Shown here one piece after another: positions 54,311 to 63,466 of a DNA stretch of 64,000 nt. A program made the position numbers and the translations under genes. Position 1 is the first letter of the stretch. Each line of letters starts with the position of its first letter. The notes under the pieces were generated by a model, which was given only the letters and a program-made list of their open reading frames with translations, was not told where the DNA came from and searched no databases. This stretch comes from Olivibacter sp. SDN3 (GTDB lineage Bacteria; Bacteroidota; Bacteroidia; Sphingobacteriales; Sphingobacteriaceae). The stretch is taken from the NCBI RefSeq assembly GCF_014334135.1, contig NZ_CP060497.1:6014001-6078000 (forward strand). The letters are read 5' to 3'.

Positions 54311-55483
54311 CTAATGATCAGTATGCTCTTCTATAGCCATACCGATAAAAAGTGCAGATAATATGGTGAAGATAAATGCCTGTATAAATGCCACCAACAG
54401 TTCAATAGCTCCTATAAATACAACGAAGAAAACTGAAGCGGGAGCCACTGCTAGCGAATTAAAAATAAAAACAAGGCACAATAAGGATAATACCAAAATA
54501 TGACCTGCTGTTATATTTGCAAACAAACGGATCATCAAGGCAAATGGCTTTGTAAATACACCTATCATCTCTACAGGAATCATCAACGGCTTTAGCCACC
54601 ACGGAACCGGCGGATTAAATATATGCCCCCAGTAATACTTATTCCCACTAAACAAAATGATAATAAGTGTAAATAATGCTAACACCATCGTTATTGCAAT
54701 ATTTCCCGTAACGTTTGCTCCACCTGGAAAAAAAGGAACCAATCCTAACATATTATTCACCCAAATGAAAAAGAATACGGTAAGTAAATAGGGCATATAA
54801 CGTTCGTATTTATGCCCTAGATTAGGCTTGGCAATATCATCCCGTACAAAAAGTATAATAGGTTCCAAAACAGACTGCAAGCCTTTCGGTGCTCTCCCCT
54901 CCCTTTTCTTGTAACCGTTAGCCACTGTTAGAAAAATAACAAGAAGCAGGGCTACAGAAAAAAAAATCGTAAATACATTCTTTGTAATAGAAAAATCAAT
55001 CGGACGTTTATTGGTAACTGTCTCTTCCCCTTTTTCATTGGTAGTATGATGTACATAACTTCCATGCGAAGGCTCTTCCGACGCATAGTAAATTTTACCG
55101 TGCGAACGGACAAAACGCATACCCGCCTTTTCTACCACTACACTCCCATCATCATTCAAATGGAACTCTTTCGAGCTAAAACTTAGCAAACCATTGTCTG
55201 TATATAAGATGATAGGTAAATACAATCCTGTCCACTTATCACCATGTCCCCAAAAATGAAATTCATGGGCATCTCCAATATGATGAAAAATAAAGCTATT
55301 AATATCAAACGCCTTTTCTTCATGGTTGTCCTGATGGCCTGGTGCTACAGGCATTTCAGAAATAGAATCAACCGAGTGGTCATGTGCATGATCTTGGGCA
55401 TTGGCATTCAAAAAAGTGAAGAAAACGGCGAAAAAAGCAAGTATTCCTATTTTTTTTGAAGTCAAAAAGTGGCTAAATTTCAT
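54311..55483 (-). CDS. atpB: ATP synthase F0 subunit a with a secreted His-rich N-terminal extension
   Basis: AtpB forms the proton half-channels beside the c ring. The 390-residue protein is much longer than the usual 240-270. Residues 1-29 look like a cleavable signal peptide (ending NANA|Q), 30-165 are a soluble His-rich part (DHAHDHS, HQDNHEEK, HHIGDAHEFHFWGHGD), and only from about 168 does the subunit a fold begin. The essential arginine is Arg319 in FALMIRLFANITAGH. Such an extension occurs in other Bacteroidota; its role is unknown. Confidence 0.95.
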   Translation of the reverse strand: MKFSHFLTSKKIGILAFFAVFFTFLNANAQDHAHDHSVDSISEMPVAPGHQDNHEEKAFDINSFIFHHIGDAHEFHFWGHGDKWTGLYLPIILYTDNGLLSFSSKEFHLNDDGSVVVEKAGMRFVRSHGKIYYASEEPSHGSYVHHTTNEKGEETVTNKRPIDFSITKNVFTIFFSVALLLVIFLTVANGYKKREGRAPKGLQSVLEPIILFVRDDIAKPNLGHKYERYMPYLLTVFFFIWVNNMLGLVPFFPGGANVTGNIAITMVLALFTLIIILFSGNKYYWGHIFNPPVPWWLKPLMIPVEMIGVFTKPFALMIRLFANITAGHILVLSLLCLVFIFNSLAVAPASVFFVVFIGAIELLVAFIQAFIFTILSALFIGMAIEEHTDH

Positions 55484-55497
55484 TTATTCAGTGATTT

Positions 55498-55887
55498 TTA
55501 CTTATTATTTTGGTGGCGCAAGTTACGCAACAAACACATAACTTCAAAGAGTGTAAATAATAAATATAAAGAAAAATAGTTCAGAACGAAAACTAACTGG
55601 TTCTCAGAAAGTTTAAGAACAACGACCAATGCAAAGGTCATGGCAAATAATAATTTGATAATTATTCCTCCCATGATAGCAAAAACACCTATTTGGGCGC
55701 TCCTATTTATGCCTAAAAAAGAAATTACATAAGCGATATAGGTCAGCAAAAACAAAAAGAAATAAATCATCCAAAAGTTGGGAGTGAAAAGCAGTACCTG
55801 AGGAAAAAAAAATTTAATCAGTCCCACTAGTCCAGCCAAAAATGACCCGAAGACTATGTAATAAATGGTAAACCTTGTTAATCCCAT
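55498..55887 (-). CDS. Unknown membrane protein within the atp operon
   Basis: This 129-residue protein has four membrane helices (about 5-25, 38-60, 67-90 and 99-120) and very few charged residues. I do not recognise a family, but the place between atpZ and atpB is where an AtpI-like assembly protein could stand, and AtpI of other bacteria also has four helices. It starts 33 nt behind the atpZ gene and is 14 nt before atpB, so it is surely in the operon. Confidence 0.75.
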   Translation of the reverse strand: MGLTRFTIYYIVFGSFLAGLVGLIKFFFPQVLLFTPNFWMIYFFLFLLTYIAYVISFLGINRSAQIGVFAIMGGIIIKLLFAMTFALVVVLKLSENQLVFVLNYFSLYLLFTLFEVMCLLRNLRHQNNK

Positions 55888-55920
55888 AGGTGCTATAATA
55901 GAAACGGCCGACTAAATAGG

Positions 55921-56163
55921 CTATTTATTTTTCTTCGTGACAGCATATATCGTTCCAACCAAACTGACGCAAACTCCAATCAAGGATAAAATAGCCGTAT
56001 ATAACCCAACCTCTCCCGCTTTATTAACGTCTATTTTATAACCTATAAAAGCGAACAAACCAATAGTCGCTATCATTTGAAAGCCTAACCCTGTATAATA
56101 TACATAGTTATTATATCCTTGCTTTTTCGATGGCCTATTGTTATTTAAATCGGATTGGCTCAT
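55921..56163 (-). CDS. AtpZ/AtpI-family protein
   Basis: This 80-residue protein has two membrane helices (about 25-43 and 50-73: LGFQMIATIGLFAFIGYKID, AILSLIGVCVSLVGTIYAV), the plan of AtpZ/AtpI-family proteins at the head of atp operons, with roles in assembly or in Mg/Ca uptake. The open frame reaches 56220, but the promoter -7 box lies at 56173-56180, so the start at 56163 is the only one inside the transcript. Confidence 0.88.
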   Translation of the reverse strand: MSQSDLNNNRPSKKQGYNNYVYYTGLGFQMIATIGLFAFIGYKIDVNKAGEVGLYTAILSLIGVCVSLVGTIYAVTKKNK

Positions 56164-56172
56164 AGTATCCTG

Positions 56173-56204
56173 CAAACTTAGGGAAATGCGTGTGAATATA
56201 CAAA
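56173..56204 (-). promoter_or_regulatory. Promoter of the atp operon
   Basis: On the minus strand TTTG (complement of 56201-56204), 20 nt, TAAGTTTG (complement of 56173-56180): an exact match to the Bacteroidota consensus. The first ATG (56163) follows 9 nt later, so the leader is a few nt long. Confidence 0.82.
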
Positions 56205-56383
56205 AACTTGAAAAGCACATAGCCTTATAGTTTACTCCTTATCAGTTCATTTTTATGGATGAAAAGTTATTGAAAAATAACAGAATTTTATAGTAAGTTT
56301 ATGCGGGCTTTGTAGCAATCGGGTACGGATTACTGATCACGAAATCCAAATCAAGAAAATTTTTAGATTACTATTGAGCAACT

Positions 56384-56391
56384 TAACTTTG
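56384..56391 (+). promoter_or_regulatory. -7 box before porW/sprE
   Basis: TAACTTTG fits TAnnTTTG exactly, 16 nt before the ATG at 56408. The -33 position holds only TTTT (56361-56364), spacing 19 nt. Confidence 0.5.
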
Positions 56392-56407
56392 CATATATAT
56401 TTTTTTG

Positions 56408-59320
56408 ATGGACCGTCGCCAGAAACACACCATAGGTCACACCGCTTTTACCAGTACAACTACCACATTGCAATTCGGTAATGCGCTAAAAAGTAAATAC
56501 CTGAGGTGCAGGCTTCAGTACCTCATTTCCCTCATAATTCTTTGTATGTCCGCGTCAGGCTGCTTTCTGTCAAAGCAGGAAAAAAAGAACAGAACTGATC
56601 TGATGCAAAATCTGACAACCAAATTTAATATTCTATATCACGCAAATAAACTGCTTAATGAGGCAGAAAAAAATAGAATAGGTGGATATAAAGAAAACTA
56701 TCAGCGTTTACTCCCCATTTTTATAGAGCCATACGAGTCGAGCATTACCACCAACAACCACGCAATGGATTCTGTTATTCAAAAGGCGATAACGATTATA
56801 AACGACAAAAGTGATAGCAAATATGTCAATGATGCCTACTTTTTAATGGCGAAAGCAAACTTTGAAAAAGGTAATTATTACCATGCGGCTGAATTCTTCT
56901 CATATGTTGCCAACACTGTAAATGAACAGCAAGGTAAATTACTGGAGTTATCACTTGTATGGAAAGGAAAATCATTACTACAAATAGGTTACCTACAACA
57001 GGCTGGTAAGGCGCTTGACTCGGCCTTAATGATTACTTCGACCAGAAAAAATATCCCTCCATTGTATTACGCTACAAAAGCACAATATCTTTTAGCTATA
57101 GGCGATAATGAAAACGCTACAGATCTTTTAAATCAAGCAATAGCAACGAGCAATAAAAAGAAAGAAAAACTTAGATGGCATTATCTTATTGGCCAGTTAT
57201 TACAGAAAAAAAACAACTATTTGGAAGCAGACCTACATTTCAACAAAGTAGTGAAAAGTAATGCGTCTTTTGAGATGGCCTTCAACGCAGGGCTGAATCA
57301 GATTGATATGCAAAAAATTACTGGCGACTCGTTACAGACAAATACCTTTGCTAAATTGAGTAAAATGATCAGAAATGATAAGTACAAAGATTTTACCGAC
57401 CAGATTTACTACATCATAGGCGAAACTTACCTTGCTAACAACAATGAAGGAGAAGCGATCAAACACTATAATCTCTCTCTTAGCGCACACAGTAATAATA
57501 GTTTTCAGCGGGCAAAAACTTACAACCGCTTGGCCGATCTCTATTTTGATCAAGCTGCCTACCAACTGGCCAAAAATTATTACGACAGCACGTTAACACT
57601 AGCTTCTAGCGACTTTCCTAAGTATAACATCATACGTGCAAAAGTAGATCATCTTGACGATTTGATCGCACAGTATACAATCATCGCCGAGCAAGATGAA
57701 TTGCAAAAACTAGCAGAATTACCTGAAAATTCCCGCATCAACGCAGTCGACAGTATCTTTGAACGTAAAGAAACCATACAAAAAGATATTGTAAAAAACG
57801 ATACTCCGCAAGCGAATACGAATGTGTTTGACGGACAACACCTCTCTCCCGATCACTATACCGGCCATGCTGATAACCGCTTCTACTTCAATAATCCTGC
57901 AGCTATAAGCAGTGGAACTACCGCATTTAAGAGACGCTGGGGCAACCGTTCGTTAACCGATAACTGGCGTTTTTCCAACAGCAATTCATCCAATACCGGA
58001 ACAGAAGACCATCCCACATCAGCCGCTCCGCAACAAGAGCTTGTTGTAAACAATATCGAAACATTAACGTCCCTGAAGGAAAACTTCATCAGAACTATTC
58101 CACTCACTTCTACCGCTAGGGACTCATCGAATAGAAAAATTATTGATGCGCATTTAAGCCTCGGCGAAATATACCGTGACAATCTCAGAGATGGTGTGGC
58201 CGCTATAAAGATCTATACACAATTGATCGATCGCTTTCCAGAATTAAAAGAAAAAGATCTGATAGATTATAATCTGTATAGGCTTTACACCGAACAGGGA
58301 GACGAAAAACAGGAATATCACAAAGAACAACTTCTGATCTCCTCACCTGAATCAATATATACAAAAATTATCAGAGACCCACAATATCTGGATAAGTTGG
58401 CCAAAGAATCCCAGGTGCTCAATGATATATACACAACCGCCTACAACTTATATGTTGATCGCAAATACCAACAGGTGATGCAATTAGCAGACAGTCTAAA
58501 TACGATTATTGAAAACGATCAATATAAAAGTATTTATGCACAAATGGCTTACTTAAGAGCAATGGCAGTAGGTAAAACAAAAACGATGGAAATCTTCGAA
58601 ACATCATTGAAAAATATTCAATTAAACTATCCTGATGATCAACTCATTGTTCCCTTAGTGTCACAACATTTGAACTATATTGATTCGAATAGATTATCTT
58701 TGCAGGATAGAAACATAGCATTGATGGTTATTGAAGAAGGAAGAGAACAGTTTGTAGACGAACCCATATTAACAAAATGGCCTGAACTCGTATTTAACCA
58801 TCAATCAGCCGGTCCTTCCGCTCGCCGTATTTTGGCAGGAAATTTGCCGGGCAATCAACCGGAAATACAGGTGACACCTTTTAATCGGACAGTAAGTTTA
58901 GGTAAGGTTAATGTAGGCGCCTATCAGAGACCTCAGCATACCAACAGTTTCAGAGATCTTGATATGCTTCCAGACTCAGCAACTTACTGTTTCGTTATTA
59001 ACGTAGCGAGTGCAAAAGTGAACCTAAGTCCTTCGAGATATGGAATCGGGCAATTCAACCGGGGACAATATTCATCGAAGAATTTAATGCATCAGATAAA
59101 GCGGGTAGATGATGAACTGCAACTGTTATATATTAGCAAATTTAATACTTTTGATGAGGTAATAGCATATCAAGAACGGATCAGCCCCTTGTTAAAAACA
59201 ATCATGAAAATACCAAGTGGAAGTTATCATACGTTTATCATTACAGAACACAACCTTCAACTGTTAACAGACTTCGATCAGGTAAATGATTATTTCATAA
59301 AGTATACAGAACAATTCTAA
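56408..59320 (+). CDS. Type IX secretion lipoprotein PorW/SprE
   Basis: This 970-residue lipoprotein (lipobox SASGC, Cys52, after an unusually long charged start) has many TPR-like helical repeats in its first half (NDAYFLMAKANFEKGNYYHA, KTYNRLADLYFDQAAYQLAKNYY) and again at about 590-760. The start of the mature part (MQNLTTKFNILYHANKLLNEAE, then KENYQRLLPIF) matches the PorW/SprE group, which links the type IX translocon to the PorK/PorN rings. A TTG 3 nt upstream is in frame, but the ATG is preferred. pbp1A follows 13 nt later. Confidence 0.85.
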   Translation: MDRRQKHTIGHTAFTSTTTTLQFGNALKSKYLRCRLQYLISLIILCMSASGCFLSKQEKKNRTDLMQNLTTKFNILYHANKLLNEAEKNRIGGYKENYQRLLPIFIEPYESSITTNNHAMDSVIQKAITIINDKSDSKYVNDAYFLMAKANFEKGNYYHAAEFFSYVANTVNEQQGKLLELSLVWKGKSLLQIGYLQQAGKALDSALMITSTRKNIPPLYYATKAQYLLAIGDNENATDLLNQAIATSNKKKEKLRWHYLIGQLLQKKNNYLEADLHFNKVVKSNASFEMAFNAGLNQIDMQKITGDSLQTNTFAKLSKMIRNDKYKDFTDQIYYIIGETYLANNNEGEAIKHYNLSLSAHSNNSFQRAKTYNRLADLYFDQAAYQLAKNYYDSTLTLASSDFPKYNIIRAKVDHLDDLIAQYTIIAEQDELQKLAELPENSRINAVDSIFERKETIQKDIVKNDTPQANTNVFDGQHLSPDHYTGHADNRFYFNNPAAISSGTTAFKRRWGNRSLTDNWRFSNSNSSNTGTEDHPTSAAPQQELVVNNIETLTSLKENFIRTIPLTSTARDSSNRKIIDAHLSLGEIYRDNLRDGVAAIKIYTQLIDRFPELKEKDLIDYNLYRLYTEQGDEKQEYHKEQLLISSPESIYTKIIRDPQYLDKLAKESQVLNDIYTTAYNLYVDRKYQQVMQLADSLNTIIENDQYKSIYAQMAYLRAMAVGKTKTMEIFETSLKNIQLNYPDDQLIVPLVSQHLNYIDSNRLSLQDRNIALMVIEEGREQFVDEPILTKWPELVFNHQSAGPSARRILAGNLPGNQPEIQVTPFNRTVSLGKVNVGAYQRPQHTNSFRDLDMLPDSATYCFVINVASAKVNLSPSRYGIGQFNRGQYSSKNLMHQIKRVDDELQLLYISKFNTFDEVIAYQERISPLLKTIMKIPSGSYHTFIITEHNLQLLTDFDQVNDYFIKYTEQF

Positions 59321-59333
59321 GGTAAGAAACAAA

Positions 59334-61571
59334 ATGCAACGAAACACCAAGAAAAAAAACAATAAGTTAACCAACAGCGATATTAAACGTTATACTTTTT
59401 CTTTCTGGAAATTGTTTGTCGGACTAATTTTGTTAGGTTTTTTATTTTTCGTAAGTGTCGGACTTGGTCTATTCGGAGAATTACCATCTTTCAGAGACCT
59501 CGAAAACCCTAAAAGTAACCTTTCCTCTGAAATCATTTCTGCAGACAGCGCGTTACTTGGAACCTATTATGTACAAAATCGGTCTAATGTTACTTATAAG
59601 GAGTTGTCTCCTGCGCTGATAAAAGCGCTTATAGCCACAGAAGATATACGCTTTAATTCGCACTCGGGTGTAGATTTTAAACGTACTTTTACCATTATCT
59701 TTTATAATCTTATAGGAAAAAAGCAAGGCGCTAGTACCATTACGCAACAGTTGGCACTTAATCTCTTTTCTGATGGGCGTGCCCGCACTCCTGGCAAACG
59801 CATTATCCAAAAATTTCAGGAGCTGATTACGGCGGTACGACTGGAAAGAAATTATACGAAAGAAGAAATTCTCACCATGTACCTAAATACCGTAGATTTT
59901 GGTGCTTATAACACTTATGGAATAAAATCCGCTGCGAGGACTTATTTCAACACCACTCCTGCAGAACTTACCGCACCGCAGGCGGCAGTGCTAGTAGGCA
60001 TGTTAAAGGGACCCGGTATTTATTCGCCGATTCGCTATCCTGAAAACGCTCTTAAACGCCGTAATACAGTATTCGACAGAATGCGGACCGCAGGTTTTAT
60101 CACCTCGGCAGAAGCTGCCGCTTATAAGGAGAAACCTATTGGGTTAACATTCCGGGCAAGTGTTTATGGTGACGGCTTAGCACCCTACCTCAGAGCAGTT
60201 TTAAAGAATGATATCAAAAACGTCTTCAATCAGCTATCGATCACGAAAGCAGATGGGACACCTTATGACCTTGACCGAGACGGGTTAAAGATTTACACAA
60301 CTATCGATTCGCGCATGCAAGCTCATGCTGAAGAAGCACAAAAAGAAATGATGCGTGAACTACAAGTCACCTTCAACAATCAATATAAAGGCAGGGACCC
60401 CTTTAAAGGACTCGAAAATCTATTGGATAGAGGTGTTAAACAATCGGATCGCTACCGATGGTTGAAATATAGCGACCACTCAGAAGAGGAAATTAAAAAG
60501 GATTTTAATACACCTACCAAAATGACCGTCTTCAGCTGGAAGGGCGAAATAGACACCGTCATGACGCCATTGGATTCTATCAAATATAATAAATTGATAT
60601 TACGAAATGCCATGATGTCTATGGAACCTCAAACAGGTCATGTGAAAGCTTGGGTGGGCGGTATCAATTTCCAGCATTACAAATATGATCAGGTACGGAT
60701 GGGAACCCGTCAGGTAGGTTCTACCGCAAAGCCCTTCACTTATGCTGTAGCCATAGATAATGGCTATTCGCCCTGTTTCCGCGTGCCAAATTCACCGATC
60801 AATGTGGACGGCTGGCAACCAAAAAGCGAAAACACAGTTGCTGGGCCGATTACACTAAAAAAAGCGCTTGCTAACTCACAGAACTGGGCCACCGCTGATG
60901 TCATACAACGCGTAGGCGCTCAGAATGTAGCTAATCTCATTAAAAATTTAGGTATCAGCTCCAACGTACCCGCCTACCCCTCTATCAGCTTAGGGACATT
61001 TGACGCTTCGGTATACGACATGGTGGGTGCTTATTCTGCTTTTGTAAACCATGGTGTATGGACCCAACCGATTTATTTGTTACGTATTGAAGATAAGAAT
61101 GGAACGGTTATCTACGAACATCAGAAAAAAGTCAAGGTGGTGATGAACGATCAGTCAGCCTATGTAATCGTGGATATGCTGAAAGGAGTTGTTAACGAGG
61201 GATCCGGTGGGCGTGTGCGTTGGAAATACCATTTGACGAATCCCATTGGTGGAAAAACGGGTACTTCCCAAAGTAATTCAGATGCCTGGTTCATTGGTGT
61301 TACTCCAGAACTGGTAAGTGGTGTATGGACGGGTGCTGACGAACGAAGTATCCATTTTAGCAGTACTGCATTAGGTCAAGGTGCCAATGCGGCGCTACCT
61401 ATGTTTGGGTTGTATATGCAAAAGGTGTATGCCGACAAAGACCTCAACTACTCGCAAGGTGATTTTGAGTTACCGCCCGGCGGGCTACAGCGTGAACTAG
61501 ATTGCAACAAGTATCAATATGACTATCCAACAGAAAGTGAATCGAAGATTGATGATCGATTGGATTTCTAA
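59334..61571 (+). CDS. Class A penicillin-binding protein (PBP1A type)
   Basis: This 745-residue enzyme makes peptidoglycan: a glycosyltransferase domain and a transpeptidase domain behind one membrane helix (about 25-47). The glycosyltransferase has Glu103 in ATEDIRFNSHSGVDF, GASTITQQLALNLF and RKIIQKFQE-like RIIQKFQELITA. The transpeptidase has the nucleophile Ser463 in GSTAKPF, then SQN in NSQNWA and KTGTS near 646. Length is standard. It lies between sprE and uvrC, 13 nt and 2 nt away, so one operon. Confidence 0.95.
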   Translation: MQRNTKKKNNKLTNSDIKRYTFSFWKLFVGLILLGFLFFVSVGLGLFGELPSFRDLENPKSNLSSEIISADSALLGTYYVQNRSNVTYKELSPALIKALIATEDIRFNSHSGVDFKRTFTIIFYNLIGKKQGASTITQQLALNLFSDGRARTPGKRIIQKFQELITAVRLERNYTKEEILTMYLNTVDFGAYNTYGIKSAARTYFNTTPAELTAPQAAVLVGMLKGPGIYSPIRYPENALKRRNTVFDRMRTAGFITSAEAAAYKEKPIGLTFRASVYGDGLAPYLRAVLKNDIKNVFNQLSITKADGTPYDLDRDGLKIYTTIDSRMQAHAEEAQKEMMRELQVTFNNQYKGRDPFKGLENLLDRGVKQSDRYRWLKYSDHSEEEIKKDFNTPTKMTVFSWKGEIDTVMTPLDSIKYNKLILRNAMMSMEPQTGHVKAWVGGINFQHYKYDQVRMGTRQVGSTAKPFTYAVAIDNGYSPCFRVPNSPINVDGWQPKSENTVAGPITLKKALANSQNWATADVIQRVGAQNVANLIKNLGISSNVPAYPSISLGTFDASVYDMVGAYSAFVNHGVWTQPIYLLRIEDKNGTVIYEHQKKVKVVMNDQSAYVIVDMLKGVVNEGSGGRVRWKYHLTNPIGGKTGTSQSNSDAWFIGVTPELVSGVWTGADERSIHFSSTALGQGANAALPMFGLYMQKVYADKDLNYSQGDFELPPGGLQRELDCNKYQYDYPTESESKIDDRLDF

Positions 61572-61573
61572 AC

Positions 61574-63370
61574 ATGGAAGTATTTGATTATCGAAGTGAG
61601 TTAAAAAAGATCCCCCACAAACCTGGCGTTTATCAATATTATGATAAACAGGGAACGCTTATATACATCGGTAAAGCCAAAGATTTAAGGAATCGGGTCG
61701 GTTCTTATTTTATCAAAGATGCACATACCTATAACACTAAAACGAGTGTACTGGTACGCAAAATCAATCGGATTACGTTTACCATCGTTGATACCGAAAC
61801 TGACGCTTGGCTGTTGGAAAACAGCTTGATAAAAAAACACCAGCCAAGGTATAACGTGATGCTGAAGGATGACAAGACCTATCCCTGGATTGTTATCAAA
61901 AACGAACGTTTCCCAAGAATTTTCTGGACAAGGAAAATTATCAAAGATGGATCAAAATATTATGGCCCTTATGCTTCGGTAGGTATGATGCATGCGCTAC
62001 TTGATGTGATCAAAGAACTGTTTCCGTTACGCACCTGCAATTTACCCCTTACAGAGAAGAATATCGCACAAGGTAAATTCAGGGTTTGTTTGGAATATCA
62101 AATCGGCAACTGTAAAGGCCCCTGCCAAGCGTACCAAACGGAAGAAGATTATAACCGAAGCATTGAAAGTATCAAAGATATTCTCAATGGAAAAACAACT
62201 GTTGTCTTTAAACAACTAAAAAACAACCTTGATCGTGCCATTGCGAATTTAGACTTTGAGGAAGCCCATCACCTGAAACAGAAATTGGCACTTTTAAGTA
62301 ACTATCAAAGTAAATCTACTATCGTAAGCAATAGCATCAACGATGTCGATGTATTTAGTATTGCATCCGATCAAAGTTACGCCTTCGTTAATTTTTTGAA
62401 AGTGATGAACGGCACAGTTATACAAACCCAAACCATCGAGCTGAAAAAACGCCTAGATGAAAGTGATCAAGAACTCCTCGGTCTGGCTGTGCAGGAACTG
62501 AGAACGCGTTTCAAAAGTTCATCTAAAGAAATTATTGTCCCTTTTACGCTAGACATAGAAAGTCCCGATTTTAAACAGACAGTTCCGCAGTTAGGCGATA
62601 AAAAAAAATTACTGGACCTATCTCATAAAAATGTAAGTTTTTTCAAGAAAGAACGATTAGACCAATACGAGAAACTAAATCCCGAAGTTAGAACAGAACG
62701 TATTCTCCACAAAATGAAGGAAGACTTACGTTTAAATGTACTGCCTAAACATATCGAATGTTTTGACAATTCCAATTTCCAGGGAAAATATCCTGTTTCG
62801 GCTATAGTGGTTTTTAAAGATGGTAAGCCCTCAAAAAAAGACTACCGGCATTTTAACGTCAAAACCGTGGAAGGACCTAATGATTTTGCTACCATGGAAG
62901 AGGCGGTATTCCGCCGTTATAAACGATTGTTGGAAGAAGACAATCCCTTACCTCAACTGATTATTATTGATGGTGGTAAAGGTCAGCTATCAGCGGCTAT
63001 GAAAAGTTTAAAAAAATTAGCTATTGCCTCCAAAGTAACCGTAATAGGTATCGCAAAACGTTTAGAAGAATTGTACTACCCTGGCGATCAGTATCCTTTA
63101 TATTTGGACAAAAGATCGGAAACATTAAAAATAATCCAGCACTTACGCGATGAGGCCCATCGTTTTGGAATTACTTTTCACAGGAACCAGCGAAGCCGTA
63201 AAACCTTTCAGACAGAATTGGAACAAATCCCCGGTATTGGCAAAACAAGTGCAGAAAAACTGTTACTGACGTTTAAATCCGTGAAGAAAATAAAAGAGGC
63301 GGCAAAAAAAGATTTATTGAAGGTCCTTAGCCCCAAACAAGCCGATGCTGTAATAACTTATTTTGCCTGA
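61574..63370 (+). CDS. uvrC: Excinuclease ABC subunit UvrC
   Basis: UvrC makes both cuts around DNA lesions in nucleotide excision repair. The 598-residue protein has the GIY-YIG nuclease at the N-terminus (PGVYQYY, LIYIGKAKDLRNRV), the four-cysteine-like segment near 150-185 (CNLPLTEKNI, CLEYQIGNCKGPC), a UVR motif near 205-235, the RNase H-like endonuclease (IECFDNSNFQGKYPVSAIVVF, IIIDGGKGQLSAA) and a C-terminal helix-hairpin-helix (IPGIGKTSAEKLL). It starts 2 nt behind the PBP stop. Confidence 0.97.
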   Translation: MEVFDYRSELKKIPHKPGVYQYYDKQGTLIYIGKAKDLRNRVGSYFIKDAHTYNTKTSVLVRKINRITFTIVDTETDAWLLENSLIKKHQPRYNVMLKDDKTYPWIVIKNERFPRIFWTRKIIKDGSKYYGPYASVGMMHALLDVIKELFPLRTCNLPLTEKNIAQGKFRVCLEYQIGNCKGPCQAYQTEEDYNRSIESIKDILNGKTTVVFKQLKNNLDRAIANLDFEEAHHLKQKLALLSNYQSKSTIVSNSINDVDVFSIASDQSYAFVNFLKVMNGTVIQTQTIELKKRLDESDQELLGLAVQELRTRFKSSSKEIIVPFTLDIESPDFKQTVPQLGDKKKLLDLSHKNVSFFKKERLDQYEKLNPEVRTERILHKMKEDLRLNVLPKHIECFDNSNFQGKYPVSAIVVFKDGKPSKKDYRHFNVKTVEGPNDFATMEEAVFRRYKRLLEEDNPLPQLIIIDGGKGQLSAAMKSLKKLAIASKVTVIGIAKRLEELYYPGDQYPLYLDKRSETLKIIQHLRDEAHRFGITFHRNQRSRKTFQTELEQIPGIGKTSAEKLLLTFKSVKKIKEAAKKDLLKVLSPKQADAVITYFA

Positions 63371-63466
63371 CACAATGGTCAAATTATCTCAGCGGTCAAT
63401 TACCTGCCGCAAGCTACGGTAAAAGGGTATACAGTAAAAAGAGGTCGTACAATTACTGCAACAGTG

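Noticed and set aside
56164-56220. Longer start for the AtpZ-like protein at 56220
   Set aside because: It would lie upstream of the atp promoter -7 box and adds residues (MCFSSFCIFTRIS) unlike the family.
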